NCBI GenBank assembly: GCA_947379965.1
Contig: CANCPC010000010.1
Span: 1 to 40,051, forward strand
Origin: Flavobacteriaceae bacterium
GTDB lineage: Bacteria; Bacteroidota; Bacteroidia; Flavobacteriales; Flavobacteriaceae
DNA: 40,051 nucleotides
Direction of reading: 5' to 3'
Shown here piece after piece: positions 17,090 through 24,568 of the stretch (the first letter of the stretch is position 1; every line of letters starts with the position of its first letter). Made by a program: the position numbers and the translations under genes. The notes below the pieces were generated by a model that saw only the letters and a list, made by a program, of their open reading frames with translations, had not been told where the DNA came from and ran no database searches.

Positions 17090-18460
17090 TTAAACCAAAG
17101 CAGTTTTCAAACCTTCAAAATCGACTAAAAGTTGTTCGCCTGAAATTAAATTTTTCAAAGCAAATTTACCTTCATTCATTTCCGTTTCGCCAACGATAAC
17201 CGCAAAAGGAATCCCGCGTTTATCCGCATGCTGAAACTGTTTTCCCACCTTCACATTATCCGGATATAATTCTACTTTTATTCCAAAACTTCGCAATTGC
17301 GTTATGGCTTTCATCGAATAAAACGCTTCTTTTTCGCCATAATTTATAAACAATGCTTTTGAAGTTGAAGTCACCGTTTCTGGAAATAAATTCAATTCTT
17401 CGATAACCAAATATATTCGGTCTAAACCAAAAGAAATTCCAACACCACTCATGTCTTTCAATCCGAAAATTCCAGTCAAATCATCGTATCTTCCGCCACC
17501 ACCAATAGAACCCATGGCAACTTGTTTGGGCGGAGCCACTTCAAAAATAGCACCCGTATAATAATTCAATCCGCGAGCAAGAGTTACGTCTAAATCTAAA
17601 ATGGCTTTATTTAAACCTAGATTTGAGACATTGTCGCATATAAAACGCAATTCTTCAACGCCTTTCAACCCTTCTTCGGAAGCGGCTAATAATGCGGAAA
17701 GTTGATCTATTTTCTCCGAAATGGTTCCCGTAAAATTAAATAACGGCTGTACTTTTTCGATTGCCGATTCCGAAATTCCTTTTTCGATCATTTCCTTTTT
17801 CACGCCGTCCTCGCCTATTTTGTCGAGTTTATCTAAGGCAACCGTAAAATCGATCAATTTGTCTTTGGCACCAATAACTTCGGCAATTCCCGAAAGAATT
17901 TTTCGGTTATTGATTTTGATGATCACACCTTCTAATCCTAATTGGGTAAAAACCGAATCGTACAATTGTACTAATTCTACTTCTTGCCACAAGGATTTTG
18001 AACCCACAACATCGGCATCACATTGAAAAAATTCTCTAAAACGTCCTTTTTGTGGACGATCCGCGCGCCAAACCGGTTGTATTTGATACCGCTTAAAAGG
18101 AAACTCAATTTCACTTTGATGCTGAACTACATAACGAGCAAAAGGAACAGTTAAATCGTAGCGCAACGCTTTCTCAGAAATACTTGAAGTCAGTTTATTG
18201 CTTTCTTTATTTTGCAATAATGCAGCATCTGCTTTCGCCAAATAATCACCGGAATTCAAAATTTTAAAAATCAAACGATCGCCTTCTTCACCGTATTTTC
18301 CCATCAAGGTTTCGGAGTTTTCGAAGGATGGAGTTTCTATAGGTTGAAAACCAAATTTCTCAAAATTGCTTTTGATAATTGCTATTATATATTGACGTTT
18401 TGCCACCTCAGCGGGTGAAAAATCTCTTGTTCCTTTTGGAATGCTTGGTTTCTGAGCCAT
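17090..18460 (-). CDS. hisS: Histidine--tRNA ligase
   Basis: This 456-residue class II aminoacyl-tRNA synthetase charges tRNA-His in the cytoplasm. The HisS signatures are all present: an N-terminal [18 protein letters not shown], motif 2 as [35 protein letters not shown] and motif 3 [13 protein letters not shown]-terminal anticodon-binding domain occupies the last ~95 residues. It is convergent with the small exported peptide gene and divergent from the MacB-type permease gene. A GAATTAC word-repeat element begins 6 bp upstream of its start codon, so the 5' leader is made largely of that repeat. Confidence 0.97.
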   Translation of the reverse strand: MAQKPSIPKGTRDFSPAEVAKRQYIIAIIKSNFEKFGFQPIETPSFENSETLMGKYGEEGDRLIFKILNSGDYLAKADAALLQNKESNKLTSSISEKALRYDLTVPFARYVVQHQSEIEFPFKRYQIQPVWRADRPQKGRFREFFQCDADVVGSKSLWQEVELVQLYDSVFTQLGLEGVIIKINNRKILSGIAEVIGAKDKLIDFTVALDKLDKIGEDGVKKEMIEKGISESAIEKVQPLFNFTGTISEKIDQLSALLAASEEGLKGVEELRFICDNVSNLGLNKAILDLDVTLARGLNYYTGAIFEVAPPKQVAMGSIGGGGRYDDLTGIFGLKDMSGVGISFGLDRIYLVIEELNLFPETVTSTSKALFINYGEKEAFYSMKAITQLRSFGIKVELYPDNVKVGKQFQHADKRGIPFAVIVGETEMNEGKFALKNLISGEQLLVDFEGLKTALV

Positions 18461-18466
18461 TTTATT

Positions 18467-18549
18467 GAATTACGAATTACGAATTACGAATTTCAAAAAT
18501 AAAATCGATTTATTAAAAATCGTAATTCGTAATTTGATATTCGTAATTC
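18467..18549. repeat. GAATTAC word-repeat element with inverted arm, before hisS
   Basis: GAATTAC stands three times in direct tandem (18467-18473, 18474-18480, 18481-18487) followed by GAATTT. After a ~30-nt spacer the complement GTAATTC appears at 18522-18528 and 18543-18549, with a degenerate copy between. The two arms can fold into a long hairpin. It lies in the divergent hisS/permease interval. The same word occurs around the four-helix-bundle gene at 30 kb. Confidence 0.8.
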
Positions 18550-18639
18550 TCGCTACAAATATCTTGTTTTTAAAATAAATATCAACTCTTCTAAAGCAAA
18601 CTTGTAACAAAAATTGTATTTTCGTGTCAAATAAGTACT

Positions 18640-19881
18640 ATGTTTAAATTATTCCGCGAAAACGTCCGAATTGCAATGGGTTCTATTAGAACACAATTGC
18701 TGCGCACCATACTTACCGTGTTGATTATCGCCATTGGGATTACGGCTTTGGTCGGGATTTTGACCGTGGTTTCGGCTTTGGAAAACACCATTTCCTCCGA
18801 TTTTGCTTCGATGGGCGCTAATACTTTCAACATTAATCAATACGAAAACACTTCACGACGACGTGGCGGTGAGGAAAGAGAAATAATAAATCCTATTATT
18901 TCCTATCCTGAAGCGGTGATGTTTATGAACAAATACAAATATCCGCTTACCGAAACTTCCGTTTCATTTACGGCAACTTCTGCTGCCGAAGTAAAATATG
19001 AAGCCACGAAAACGGATCCCGAAAACACTATCGTAGGAGTAGACGAGCACTTCTTAACCAACTCCGGTCTTGAAACCAGTTTGGGTAGAAACTTCACCGG
19101 ATTTGACATTCAAAATAACAGTTATTCGTGTATTGTAGGTTCCGATTTTCAAAAAGGTTTGCTCAAAGACATGAACCCAATCGATAAGATAATTTCGATT
19201 CGTGGTGCCAAATTCAAAGTCATTGGCGTGCTAAAAGAGAAAGGTTCCACCTTTGGCAACAGCCAAGATTTAAGAGTTTTAATACCTATTCAGGTAGCGC
19301 GTTCCTTGTTTACGGCACCCAAAATAAATTATACCATGAGCATCATGGTTGCCAAAAAAGAAATGCTCGATCAAGCGATTGACGACGCCAATAATACCAT
19401 GCGAAGAGTTCGAAAATTGAGTCCGGTACAAGACAATAATTTTGCCGTTGTTCGAAGCGATGATCTTATTAACCGGATTCTCGGCATTACAAAATACCTA
19501 GGAATGGCTTCGTGGCTCATCGGAATCATTACGGTTTTGGGATCTTCCATCGCTTTGATGAATATCATGATCGTTTCGGTTACGGAACGCACGCGCGAGA
19601 TTGGCGTTCGAAAAGCTTTGGGAGCCAAAAGAAGTACAATCGCTTTTCAGTTTTTTATAGAAACCTTATTAATTGGTCAATTAGGCGGTTTAGTGGGAAT
19701 TATTTTCGGAATCGCAATAGGTTTTACTTTAGCAACAGCCATGAGTTTTGTATTTGTAATTCCTTGGGGCGCAATTATGGCGGCATTTATAACCAGCTTT
19801 ATAGTTGCCGTAGTTTCTGGATTATATCCTGCAATTAAAGCCGCTTATTTAGACCCAATTGAAGCGTTGCGATACGAATGA
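18640..19881 (+). CDS. MacB-type ABC transporter permease
   Basis: This 413-residue inner-membrane protein has the MacB/LolC topology. A transmembrane helix sits near residues 20-45 (LRTILTVLIIAIGITALVGI). A periplasmic MacB-PCD domain follows (~50-280). Three C-terminal helices form the FtsX domain (~290-400), with the coupling motif TERTREIGVRKALGAKR near 308 and a terminal LDPIEALRYE. Relatives work with a MacB-like ATPase to move lipoproteins, peptides or drugs without using a classic transport path. No ATPase gene is adjacent, so its partner is encoded elsewhere. It is divergent from hisS and convergent with prmC. The stop codon abuts a word-repeat element. Confidence 0.9.
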   Translation: MFKLFRENVRIAMGSIRTQLLRTILTVLIIAIGITALVGILTVVSALENTISSDFASMGANTFNINQYENTSRRRGGEEREIINPIISYPEAVMFMNKYKYPLTETSVSFTATSAAEVKYEATKTDPENTIVGVDEHFLTNSGLETSLGRNFTGFDIQNNSYSCIVGSDFQKGLLKDMNPIDKIISIRGAKFKVIGVLKEKGSTFGNSQDLRVLIPIQVARSLFTAPKINYTMSIMVAKKEMLDQAIDDANNTMRRVRKLSPVQDNNFAVVRSDDLINRILGITKYLGMASWLIGIITVLGSSIALMNIMIVSVTERTREIGVRKALGAKRSTIAFQFFIETLLIGQLGGLVGIIFGIAIGFTLATAMSFVFVIPWGAIMAAFITSFIVAVVSGLYPAIKAAYLDPIEALRYE

Positions 19882-19980
19882 TTACAGATTTCAGGTTGTA
19901 ATTTTGAAAAATCTATTTTTTTGCTTCCCTACAAAACCTGAAGTCTGCAACCTGTAATCTGCTAACTGTTACCTGAATTC
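19882..19980. repeat. Word-repeat element between the permease gene and prmC
   Basis: CAGATTTCAGGTT (19885-19897) pairs with AACCTGAAGTCTG (19935-19947) with one mismatch. Additional related words (AACCTGTAATCTG, then AACTG and ACCTGAATTC) continue to 19980. The prmC stop codon and its last three codons are read from this element. It may also act as a terminator for the two convergent genes. Confidence 0.7.
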
Positions 19981-20847
19981 TGCTTTAATCATTCTATCAT
20001 TTCCGTAAATATCTTTGCGTAATTCGATGTTTTTGAAATTCATTTTTTCCAGTAAATCAACTGTTTCTTTTCCTAAATACTGATTGATTTCGAAGAACAA
20101 TTGTCCGTTTTGAGATACGTTTTTCTGAGCCAATTCGGCTATTTTTCTATAAAAAATAAGCGCGTCATTATCATCTACAAAAAGAGCTAAATGCGGTTCA
20201 TTGTCCAAAACATTTTTCATAATTTCCTGTTTTTCCAATTCCCGAACATAAGGCGGATTCGAAACAATACTATCAAATTGCTGTTCTAAATCTTCAGTTT
20301 CCAAAATATTTCTTTCTAAAAAAGTAACGTTAACGCTATTGATTTCGGCATTTTTTTTGGCTGTAGCCAAAGCTTTTTCAGAAACATCAATCGCAAAAAC
20401 TTCTGCATTCAAAATATTTTTAGCTAAAGAAATCGCGATGCAGCCACTTCCGGTTCCAATATCTAGGATTTTTAGCTTTTGGCCCTTGGCTTTTGGATCT
20501 TGTCTCTTGGTTCTTAACTTCTGACTTTCTATAATCCATTCCACCAATTCTTCAGTTTCTGGCCTTGGAATCAAAACGTTTTCATTCACTTCGAAATCTA
20601 AGCCATAAAAACTGGTTTTTCCTAATAAATATTGAACTGGAATCTCCTTTTTTAATTGTTTTAAAATCGAATTCCATTCCTGAATTGCTTCATCCGAAAA
20701 TGTCAAATCCGGATTCAAAGCCAAATCAATTCTTTTCAAATGCTGCTTTTCTTCCAATATTAAATAGAAGAAACTCTCCGCTTCGCCAGCATCGTAAATT
20801 GGCGTCAGTTCTTGAATAAATTGGGTTCTATATTCTTTTATTTTCAT
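19969..20847 (-). CDS. prmC: Peptide chain release factor N(5)-glutamine methyltransferase with in-frame basic insertion
   Basis: PrmC methylates the Gln of the GGQ motif in release factors RF1 and RF2 in the cytoplasm. It has 292 residues. An N-terminal helical domain (1-~95) carries VQYLLGKTSFYGLDF and IPRPETEELVEW. The SAM-binding motif DIGTGSG is at 129-135 and the catalytic NPPY is at 197-200. Between the E of IIE (107) and the KILDIG strand there are 17 residues, 108-124, that are very basic (SQKLRTKRQDPKAKGQK). They are encoded by word-like DNA resembling the intergenic repeat elements. The last codons lie inside the next element. The enzyme call is firm; the insertion origin is inferred. 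Confidence 0.95.
   Translation of the reverse strand: MKIKEYRTQFIQELTPIYDAGEAESFFYLILEEKQHLKRIDLALNPDLTFSDEAIQEWNSILKQLKKEIPVQYLLGKTSFYGLDFEVNENVLIPRPETEELVEWIIESQKLRTKRQDPKAKGQKLKILDIGTGSGCIAISLAKNILNAEVFAIDVSEKALATAKKNAEINSVNVTFLERNILETEDLEQQFDSIVSNPPYVRELEKQEIMKNVLDNEPHLALFVDDNDALIFYRKIAELAQKNVSQNGQLFFEINQYLGKETVDLLEKMNFKNIELRKDIYGNDRMIKAEFR
20476..20526 (-). repeat. Putative word-repeat insertion inside prmC
   Basis: On the minus strand this 51-nt stretch is a run of near-repeated words such as GAACCAAG, GAGACAAG, GATCCAAAAG and GGCCAAAAG. It keeps the frame and encodes residues 108-124 of PrmC, at a loop between the N-terminal domain and the methyltransferase fold. Unlike the intergenic elements it has no clear complementary arm. 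Confidence 0.5.
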
Positions 20848-20874
20848 ACTTTAATTATCACTTTTTATTTCAAC

Positions 20875-20955
20875 ATTCGTTTTTCAAAATTGAATATTCA
20901 ACCTTCAAAAAAATAAAAATTTTGAAAAACGAATTTTGAAGAACGAATTTTGAAC
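20875..20955. repeat. Word-repeat element between prmC and GNAT gene, 17-bp perfect arms
   Basis: ATTCGTTTTTCAAAATT (20875-20891) pairs perfectly with 20918-20934. The right side is a tandem 14-mer: TTTTGAAAAACGAA (20920-20933), TTTTGAAGAACGAA (20934-20947) and a partial copy TTTTGAAC. It starts 28 nt upstream of the prmC start and ends next to the GNAT stop codon. It could terminate the GNAT transcript. Confidence 0.8.
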
Positions 20956-20957
20956 TT

Positions 20958-21443
20958 TTACAATTCCTTCAACATCCAAACCGGGCAAGAAACGTGACCC
21001 GTACTTCCCATTGGTGAACAAATATATTCGAAACCTGATTTTTTATACAGTTTTTGGGCGTCGTGCATAAAAGGCATGGTTTCGAGATAACATTTTTCGA
21101 AACCAAAATCTCGCGCACTTTGCAAACATATTTCCATCATTTGACTTCCAATTCCCAAACCTCTTGTTTCGGGTAAGAAATACATTTTTTGCAATTCGCA
21201 AATAGTTTTAGCTTCATTTTCGAGTGGCGCAATTCCGCATGCGCCCACAATTCGACCCTTATTTTCAACCACAAAATAAGCGGATTGCGGCTTATTGTAT
21301 TCCTCAAACATTAAATCTAAATACGAATCGGCATAAGCAGTTCCCACTTTTGGAATATTCAATTCGTCAAAAACGTCTCTTATTAATTGTGCAACCTCGG
21401 GGTTGTCCTTTTTTTCGATTTTCCGAATGAGCCAGTTTTTCAT
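20958..21443 (-). CDS. GNAT family N-acetyltransferase
   Basis: This 161-residue cytoplasmic acetyltransferase has the GNAT fold. The N-terminal IRKIEKKDNPEVAQLIRDVF region is shown here as IRKIEKKDNPEVA. It has VGACGIAPL and LQKMYFLPETRGLGIG with the acetyl-CoA loop R-G-L-G-I-G near 115-120, and MMEICLQSARDFGFEKCYLET. LYKKSGFEYI follows, a usual terminal segment. The substrate is not deducible; members of this type acetylate small amines or peptides. It lies upstream of prmC on the same strand, separated by a word-repeat element. Confidence 0.88.
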   Translation of the reverse strand: MKNWLIRKIEKKDNPEVAQLIRDVFDELNIPKVGTAYADSYLDLMFEEYNKPQSAYFVVENKGRIVGACGIAPLENEAKTICELQKMYFLPETRGLGIGSQMMEICLQSARDFGFEKCYLETMPFMHDAQKLYKKSGFEYICSPMGSTGHVSCPVWMLKEL

Positions 21444-21549
21444 GTGTAGAAATGCTTATTTTGGATACAAAAATAGAAATTGTTTGTTGTTATTTTCCAA
21501 AGATTCAAAACTAAATAAAGATAAAACCGAATTGAATTACAATTAGATA

Positions 21550-21603
21550 TTCAACACAGATTTCTCAAATTATCACAGATCAATTTGTGAAATCTGTGTT
21601 GAA
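21550..21603. repeat. Inverted repeat with 22-bp arms upstream of ribD
   Basis: The arm 21550-21571 (TTCAACACAGATTTCTCAAA...) pairs with 21582-21603 with a single mismatch across a 10-nt loop that itself holds another CACAGAT word. It belongs to the same architectural class as the other word-repeat elements. The upstream in-frame ATG at 21587 lies inside it and is not a likely start. Confidence 0.8.
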
Positions 21604-21649
21604 AAAAGGAAAACAAATCCGAAACGCAAAAATCATTACTTTTGTTGCT

Positions 21650-22714
21650 GTGAATATACAGGAAAAATACATCCGCCGCTGCATCGAATTAGCCAAAAAT
21701 GGTTTGGGAACTACGTATCCAAATCCTTTGGTGGGAAGCGTAATTGTGCATAATGACAAAATCATTGGCGAAGGCTGGCATAAAAAATCCGGCGAACCAC
21801 ATGCCGAAGTGAATGCCGTAAATTCGGTAAAAGACAAGTCATTATTGAAAGAATCCACCATTTATGTGAGTCTAGAACCTTGCAGCCATTTTGGAAAAAC
21901 GCCTCCGTGTTGCGATTTAATTATCGAAAATAAGATTCCTAATGTGGTTATAGGAACCGTAGATCCTAATATAAAGGTGGCTGGAAATGGAATTAAAAAA
22001 TTAATTGCCGCTGGCGCCAATGTCAGTGTTGGCTTTCTTGAAGCCGAATGCAACGAATTGAATAAACGTTTTTTTACTTTTCATAAAAAGAAAAGACCGT
22101 ATGTGATTTTGAAATGGGCAGAAAGTCAAGATGGATTTATTGCTCCTTTGGAGATTCTTCGCAAGGCTCTGAATGAAAACGAACCCAAACCAGTTTGGAT
22201 AACCAATGAATTTTCGCGACAATTAGTACATAAATGGCGAAGCGAAGAACAAGCCATTCTTGTAGGAACGAATACCGTTATCGACGACAATCCAAAATTG
22301 GACGTAAGAGATTGGAAAGGAAATAATCCAACACGAATCGTTTTAGATCCCAAAAATCGTATTCCGAAAGACTATACTATTTTTGACAATCAAATAAAAA
22401 CTATAATTATTTCAGGCTCAATTTTGTCAACCAATCAAGAAAATGTTAACTTTGAAGTAATCGATTTCGAACAAAATACTGCGCAACAAATTTTACACGT
22501 TTTATACAAACACCAAATACAATCCGTTATTATTGAAGGCGGCAGACAAACTCTGCAGACTTTTATTGACAAAAATATTTGGGACGAAGCACGAATATTT
22601 AAAGGAAATAACTACATCGAAAACGGAACCAAAGCGCCAATTATTACTTTGAAAAATATTGAAAAACATTCAATAAGCAACGACGAACTTATAATAGCAA
22701 GGAATCATGATTAA
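21650..22714 (+). CDS. ribD: Bifunctional riboflavin biosynthesis deaminase/reductase
   Basis: RibD deaminates and then reduces the pyrimidine intermediate of riboflavin synthesis. The N-terminal deaminase holds the zinc motif HAEVNAV (His51, Glu53) and PCSHFGKTPPC (Cys78, Cys87). A dihydrofolate-reductase-like reductase follows from about 150 to 354 (ESQDGFIAP, VGTNTVIDDNP, TRIVLDP, IIEGGRQTLQ). I place the start at the GTG at 21650, giving 354 residues that begin MNIQEKYIRRC, the usual RibD N-terminus. The longer frame from 21587 would run through a hairpin repeat. TACTTTTG at 21637-21644 just before the GTG could be a -7 element, implying an almost leaderless mRNA. It overlaps the HAD gene by 8 bp. 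Confidence 0.93.
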   Translation: MNIQEKYIRRCIELAKNGLGTTYPNPLVGSVIVHNDKIIGEGWHKKSGEPHAEVNAVNSVKDKSLLKESTIYVSLEPCSHFGKTPPCCDLIIENKIPNVVIGTVDPNIKVAGNGIKKLIAAGANVSVGFLEAECNELNKRFFTFHKKKRPYVILKWAESQDGFIAPLEILRKALNENEPKPVWITNEFSRQLVHKWRSEEQAILVGTNTVIDDNPKLDVRDWKGNNPTRIVLDPKNRIPKDYTIFDNQIKTIIISGSILSTNQENVNFEVIDFEQNTAQQILHVLYKHQIQSVIIEGGRQTLQTFIDKNIWDEARIFKGNNYIENGTKAPIITLKNIEKHSISNDELIIARNHD

Positions 22715-23309
22715 TACTATCATATTTGATTTTGGAGATATTTTTATCAATTTAGATAAACAAGCAACTATTAATGGCTTGAAGAAATTGGGGTTGTCTG
22801 ATTGGAACGAGGATTTAAGTCAACTGAATGTACAATTCGAAAAGGGACAAATCTCACGAGAAAATTTCCTGCTTGGTATTCAAAAACAAATTCCAAATGC
22901 TTCTATAGATGAAATCCTAGAGGCTTGGAATGCTATTTTACTCGATTTCCCTTTATATAGATTGGAATTTGTGCAAAAACTTTCAAAAAAATACCGTTTA
23001 TTTTTATTAAGTAATACTGATTCTATTCATATCGACACTTTCGAGCAAGAAAATGGCGTTTCTTTTTACAGTGATTTTTACCAATGTTTTGAAAGAGTTT
23101 ATTTTTCATATGAAATGGGAATGAGAAAACCTGATGCTGAAATTTACACCTATTTAATAAAAAAATACGATTTGTCTGAAAAGCGAACTTTATTCGTAGA
23201 TGATAAAAAAGAAAATACGGACGCTGCACAATTGTTAGGATTACATGTTTGGAATTTGCAGGTTGGTCAGGAAGATGTCGTTGATCTTTTCGACAAAAAA
23301 ATAATTTAA
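22707..23309 (+). CDS. HAD-IA family hydrolase (YihX-like phosphatase)
   Basis: This 200-residue cytoplasmic protein has all four HAD motifs: I as IIFDFGDIF with nucleophile Asp8, II as LLSNTD near 108, III as the Lys of GMRKPD near 139, and IV as FVDDKKEN near 168. A Gly replaces the second Asp of motif I (D-F-G), the pattern also seen in YihX-type sugar-phosphate phosphatases. The ATG at 22707 overlaps the end of ribD by 8 bp, so the two are translationally coupled. The missing dephosphorylation step after RibD is done by HAD enzymes in other bacteria, so this is a candidate for that reaction; this is an inference from context only. Confidence 0.88.
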   Translation: MINTIIFDFGDIFINLDKQATINGLKKLGLSDWNEDLSQLNVQFEKGQISRENFLLGIQKQIPNASIDEILEAWNAILLDFPLYRLEFVQKLSKKYRLFLLSNTDSIHIDTFEQENGVSFYSDFYQCFERVYFSYEMGMRKPDAEIYTYLIKKYDLSEKRTLFVDDKKENTDAAQLLGLHVWNLQVGQEDVVDLFDKKII

Positions 23310-23320
23310 AATCAATCCGT

Positions 23321-23929
23321 TTGGAATTGAAAGACACTTATAAAACGATCGCATTTTCTTCGCCTGAAACCCTTTTTAAGGAAAAAAGCAGCAAGTTCTT
23401 TGGCTATGCTTATCCAATTCAATCCGAAACCGAAGTAAAACCCATCATCGATGGTTTACGAAAACAACATCCGCATGCGGTGCATTATTGTTACGCCTAT
23501 CAAATAGGTGCCGAATCAATAATCTACAGAGCCAACGACGACGGAGAACCAAGCAACAGCGCTGGAATGCCAATTTATGGACAAATACAATCCTTTGACC
23601 TCACTAATATATTGATTGTAATAGTTAGGATATTTGGCGGAACAAAATTAGGTGTTGGCGGATTAATTACCGCTTACAAAACATCGGCACAAATAACTCT
23701 TGAAGCTTCGGAAATAATCGAAAAAACAATTGATACTCGTTTTATTGTTTCTTTTGATTATAAAAATATCAATAAAGTAATGCGCGTTATCAAGGAAAAA
23801 AACATTGAGATTATCAATCAAAAAATGGAAATGAGTTGCGAAATCGAAATTATAACCCGAAAAAAAAATGCCGAAATGGTATTTAAAATCTTTAATTCGA
23901 TGTTTGAAATTGAAGTAAAAAAACTTTAA
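23321..23929 (+). CDS. YigZ/IMPACT family protein
   Basis: This 202-residue protein belongs to the YigZ/IMPACT family: SKFFGYAYPI near 24, HPHAVHYCYAYQIG near 50, RANDDGEPSNSAGMPI near 69 and FGGTKLGVGGLI near 106, followed by a C-terminal ferredoxin-like domain. Eukaryotic IMPACT regulates translation-factor kinases; the role of bacterial YigZ is poorly defined. The only plausible start giving the family N-terminus (MELKDTYKTI) is the TTG at 23321, with another TTG two codons later. It follows the HAD gene by 11 bp, forming a ribD-HAD-yigZ unit. Confidence 0.9.
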   Translation: MELKDTYKTIAFSSPETLFKEKSSKFFGYAYPIQSETEVKPIIDGLRKQHPHAVHYCYAYQIGAESIIYRANDDGEPSNSAGMPIYGQIQSFDLTNILIVIVRIFGGTKLGVGGLITAYKTSAQITLEASEIIEKTIDTRFIVSFDYKNINKVMRVIKEKNIEIINQKMEMSCEIEIITRKKNAEMVFKIFNSMFEIEVKKL

Positions 23930-23979
23930 AATACATAAAAATTCTCAAAAATTTGTATTTACAACGACGAAAAACGTCA

Positions 23980-24384
23980 TTAATCGATACTATCAAGAAT
24001 GTCTAAAATGTATTGAGGTGGACTAACAGGTTTACCCGTTTTCATATCAACAAAAACCAAAATTGAATTAGCTATTGTTAACAACTCCCCCTCTTGATTA
24101 TATAACTCATAGTCAAAATCAATCTTGACAGAAGTCCTGTTCTTTAAGATCGTTTTTAAAGTTAAGAGTTCGTCATAACGAGCTGGTTTTTTATAATTCA
24201 TTGTCAAAGAAACAACAGGGAGCATAATACCGTTTTCTTCCATCCATTTATACGAAATCCCTTTGTTTCTAAGCCATTCAACTCTTCCCATCTCAAAATA
24301 TTGGGCATAATTTCCGTGATAAACCACTTGCATTTGGTCCGTTTCTGAATAACGAACACGTATTTGAATTTGATGATAATTCAT
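23980..24384 (-). CDS. Acyl-CoA thioesterase, YbgC/FadM-type hotdog
   Basis: This 134-residue single hotdog protein starts at IQIRVRYSETDQMQVVYHGNY with the catalytic Asp16 of the ETDQ motif (shown as RYSETDQMQVVYHGNY). It has FEMGRVEWLR at 30-39 and MNYKKPARYDELL, and ends at VSPPQYILDIL. Family members hydrolyse short- or medium-chain acyl-CoA or acyl-ACP thioesters; YbgC links to the Tol-Pal envelope system in Proteobacteria. The gene is convergent with yigZ and divergent from dnaA and has its own good promoter. The substrate is not determinable from sequence. Confidence 0.9.
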   Translation of the reverse strand: MNYHQIQIRVRYSETDQMQVVYHGNYAQYFEMGRVEWLRNKGISYKWMEENGIMLPVVSLTMNYKKPARYDELLTLKTILKNRTSVKIDFDYELYNQEGELLTIANSILVFVDMKTGKPVSPPQYILDILDSID

Positions 24385-24423
24385 TTATTTATAATTAAAA
24401 TTTTAAATTTAAAACGCCTCATA

Positions 24424-24453
24424 CAAAAATATTTTATAAAAAATAAATGCAAA
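24424..24453 (-). promoter_or_regulatory. Bacteroidetes-type promoter of the thioesterase gene
   Basis: On the minus strand TTTG (24450-24453) is followed by 18 nt and TATTTTTG (24424-24431), a near-ideal TTG-N19-TAnnTTTG promoter, about 40 nt before the ATG at 24384. Confidence 0.7.
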
Positions 24454-24473
24454 ATATTTTTTTTTAGATAATT

Positions 24474-24488
24474 TTATTCACATATTTG
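24474..24488 (+). promoter_or_regulatory. DnaA box overlapping a possible dnaA -7 element
   Basis: TTATTCACA at 24474-24482 matches the DnaA-box consensus TTATNCACA. It overlaps CATATTTG (24481-24488), one base off the -7 consensus for dnaA. This would allow DnaA to repress its own gene, as known in other bacteria. Confidence 0.5.
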
Positions 24489-24568
24489 TTACTTCGAAAA
24501 ATAGCAGTAATACAACCTCATTTTTCTTCAATTTTATAATACAAAACCAAAAATATTTAACTAATTTC

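Noticed and set aside
18467..18549. CRISPR array
   Set aside because: Units are 7 bp and contiguous, with no unique spacers and no cas genes.
21587..21649. N-terminal extension of RibD from the ATG at 21587
   Set aside because: It reads through the right arm of an inverted repeat and adds 21 residues not seen in RibD; the GTG at 21650 gives the family start.
21541..21649. FMN riboswitch before ribD
   Set aside because: The conserved RFN core bases are not present; the structure is a simple long hairpin.
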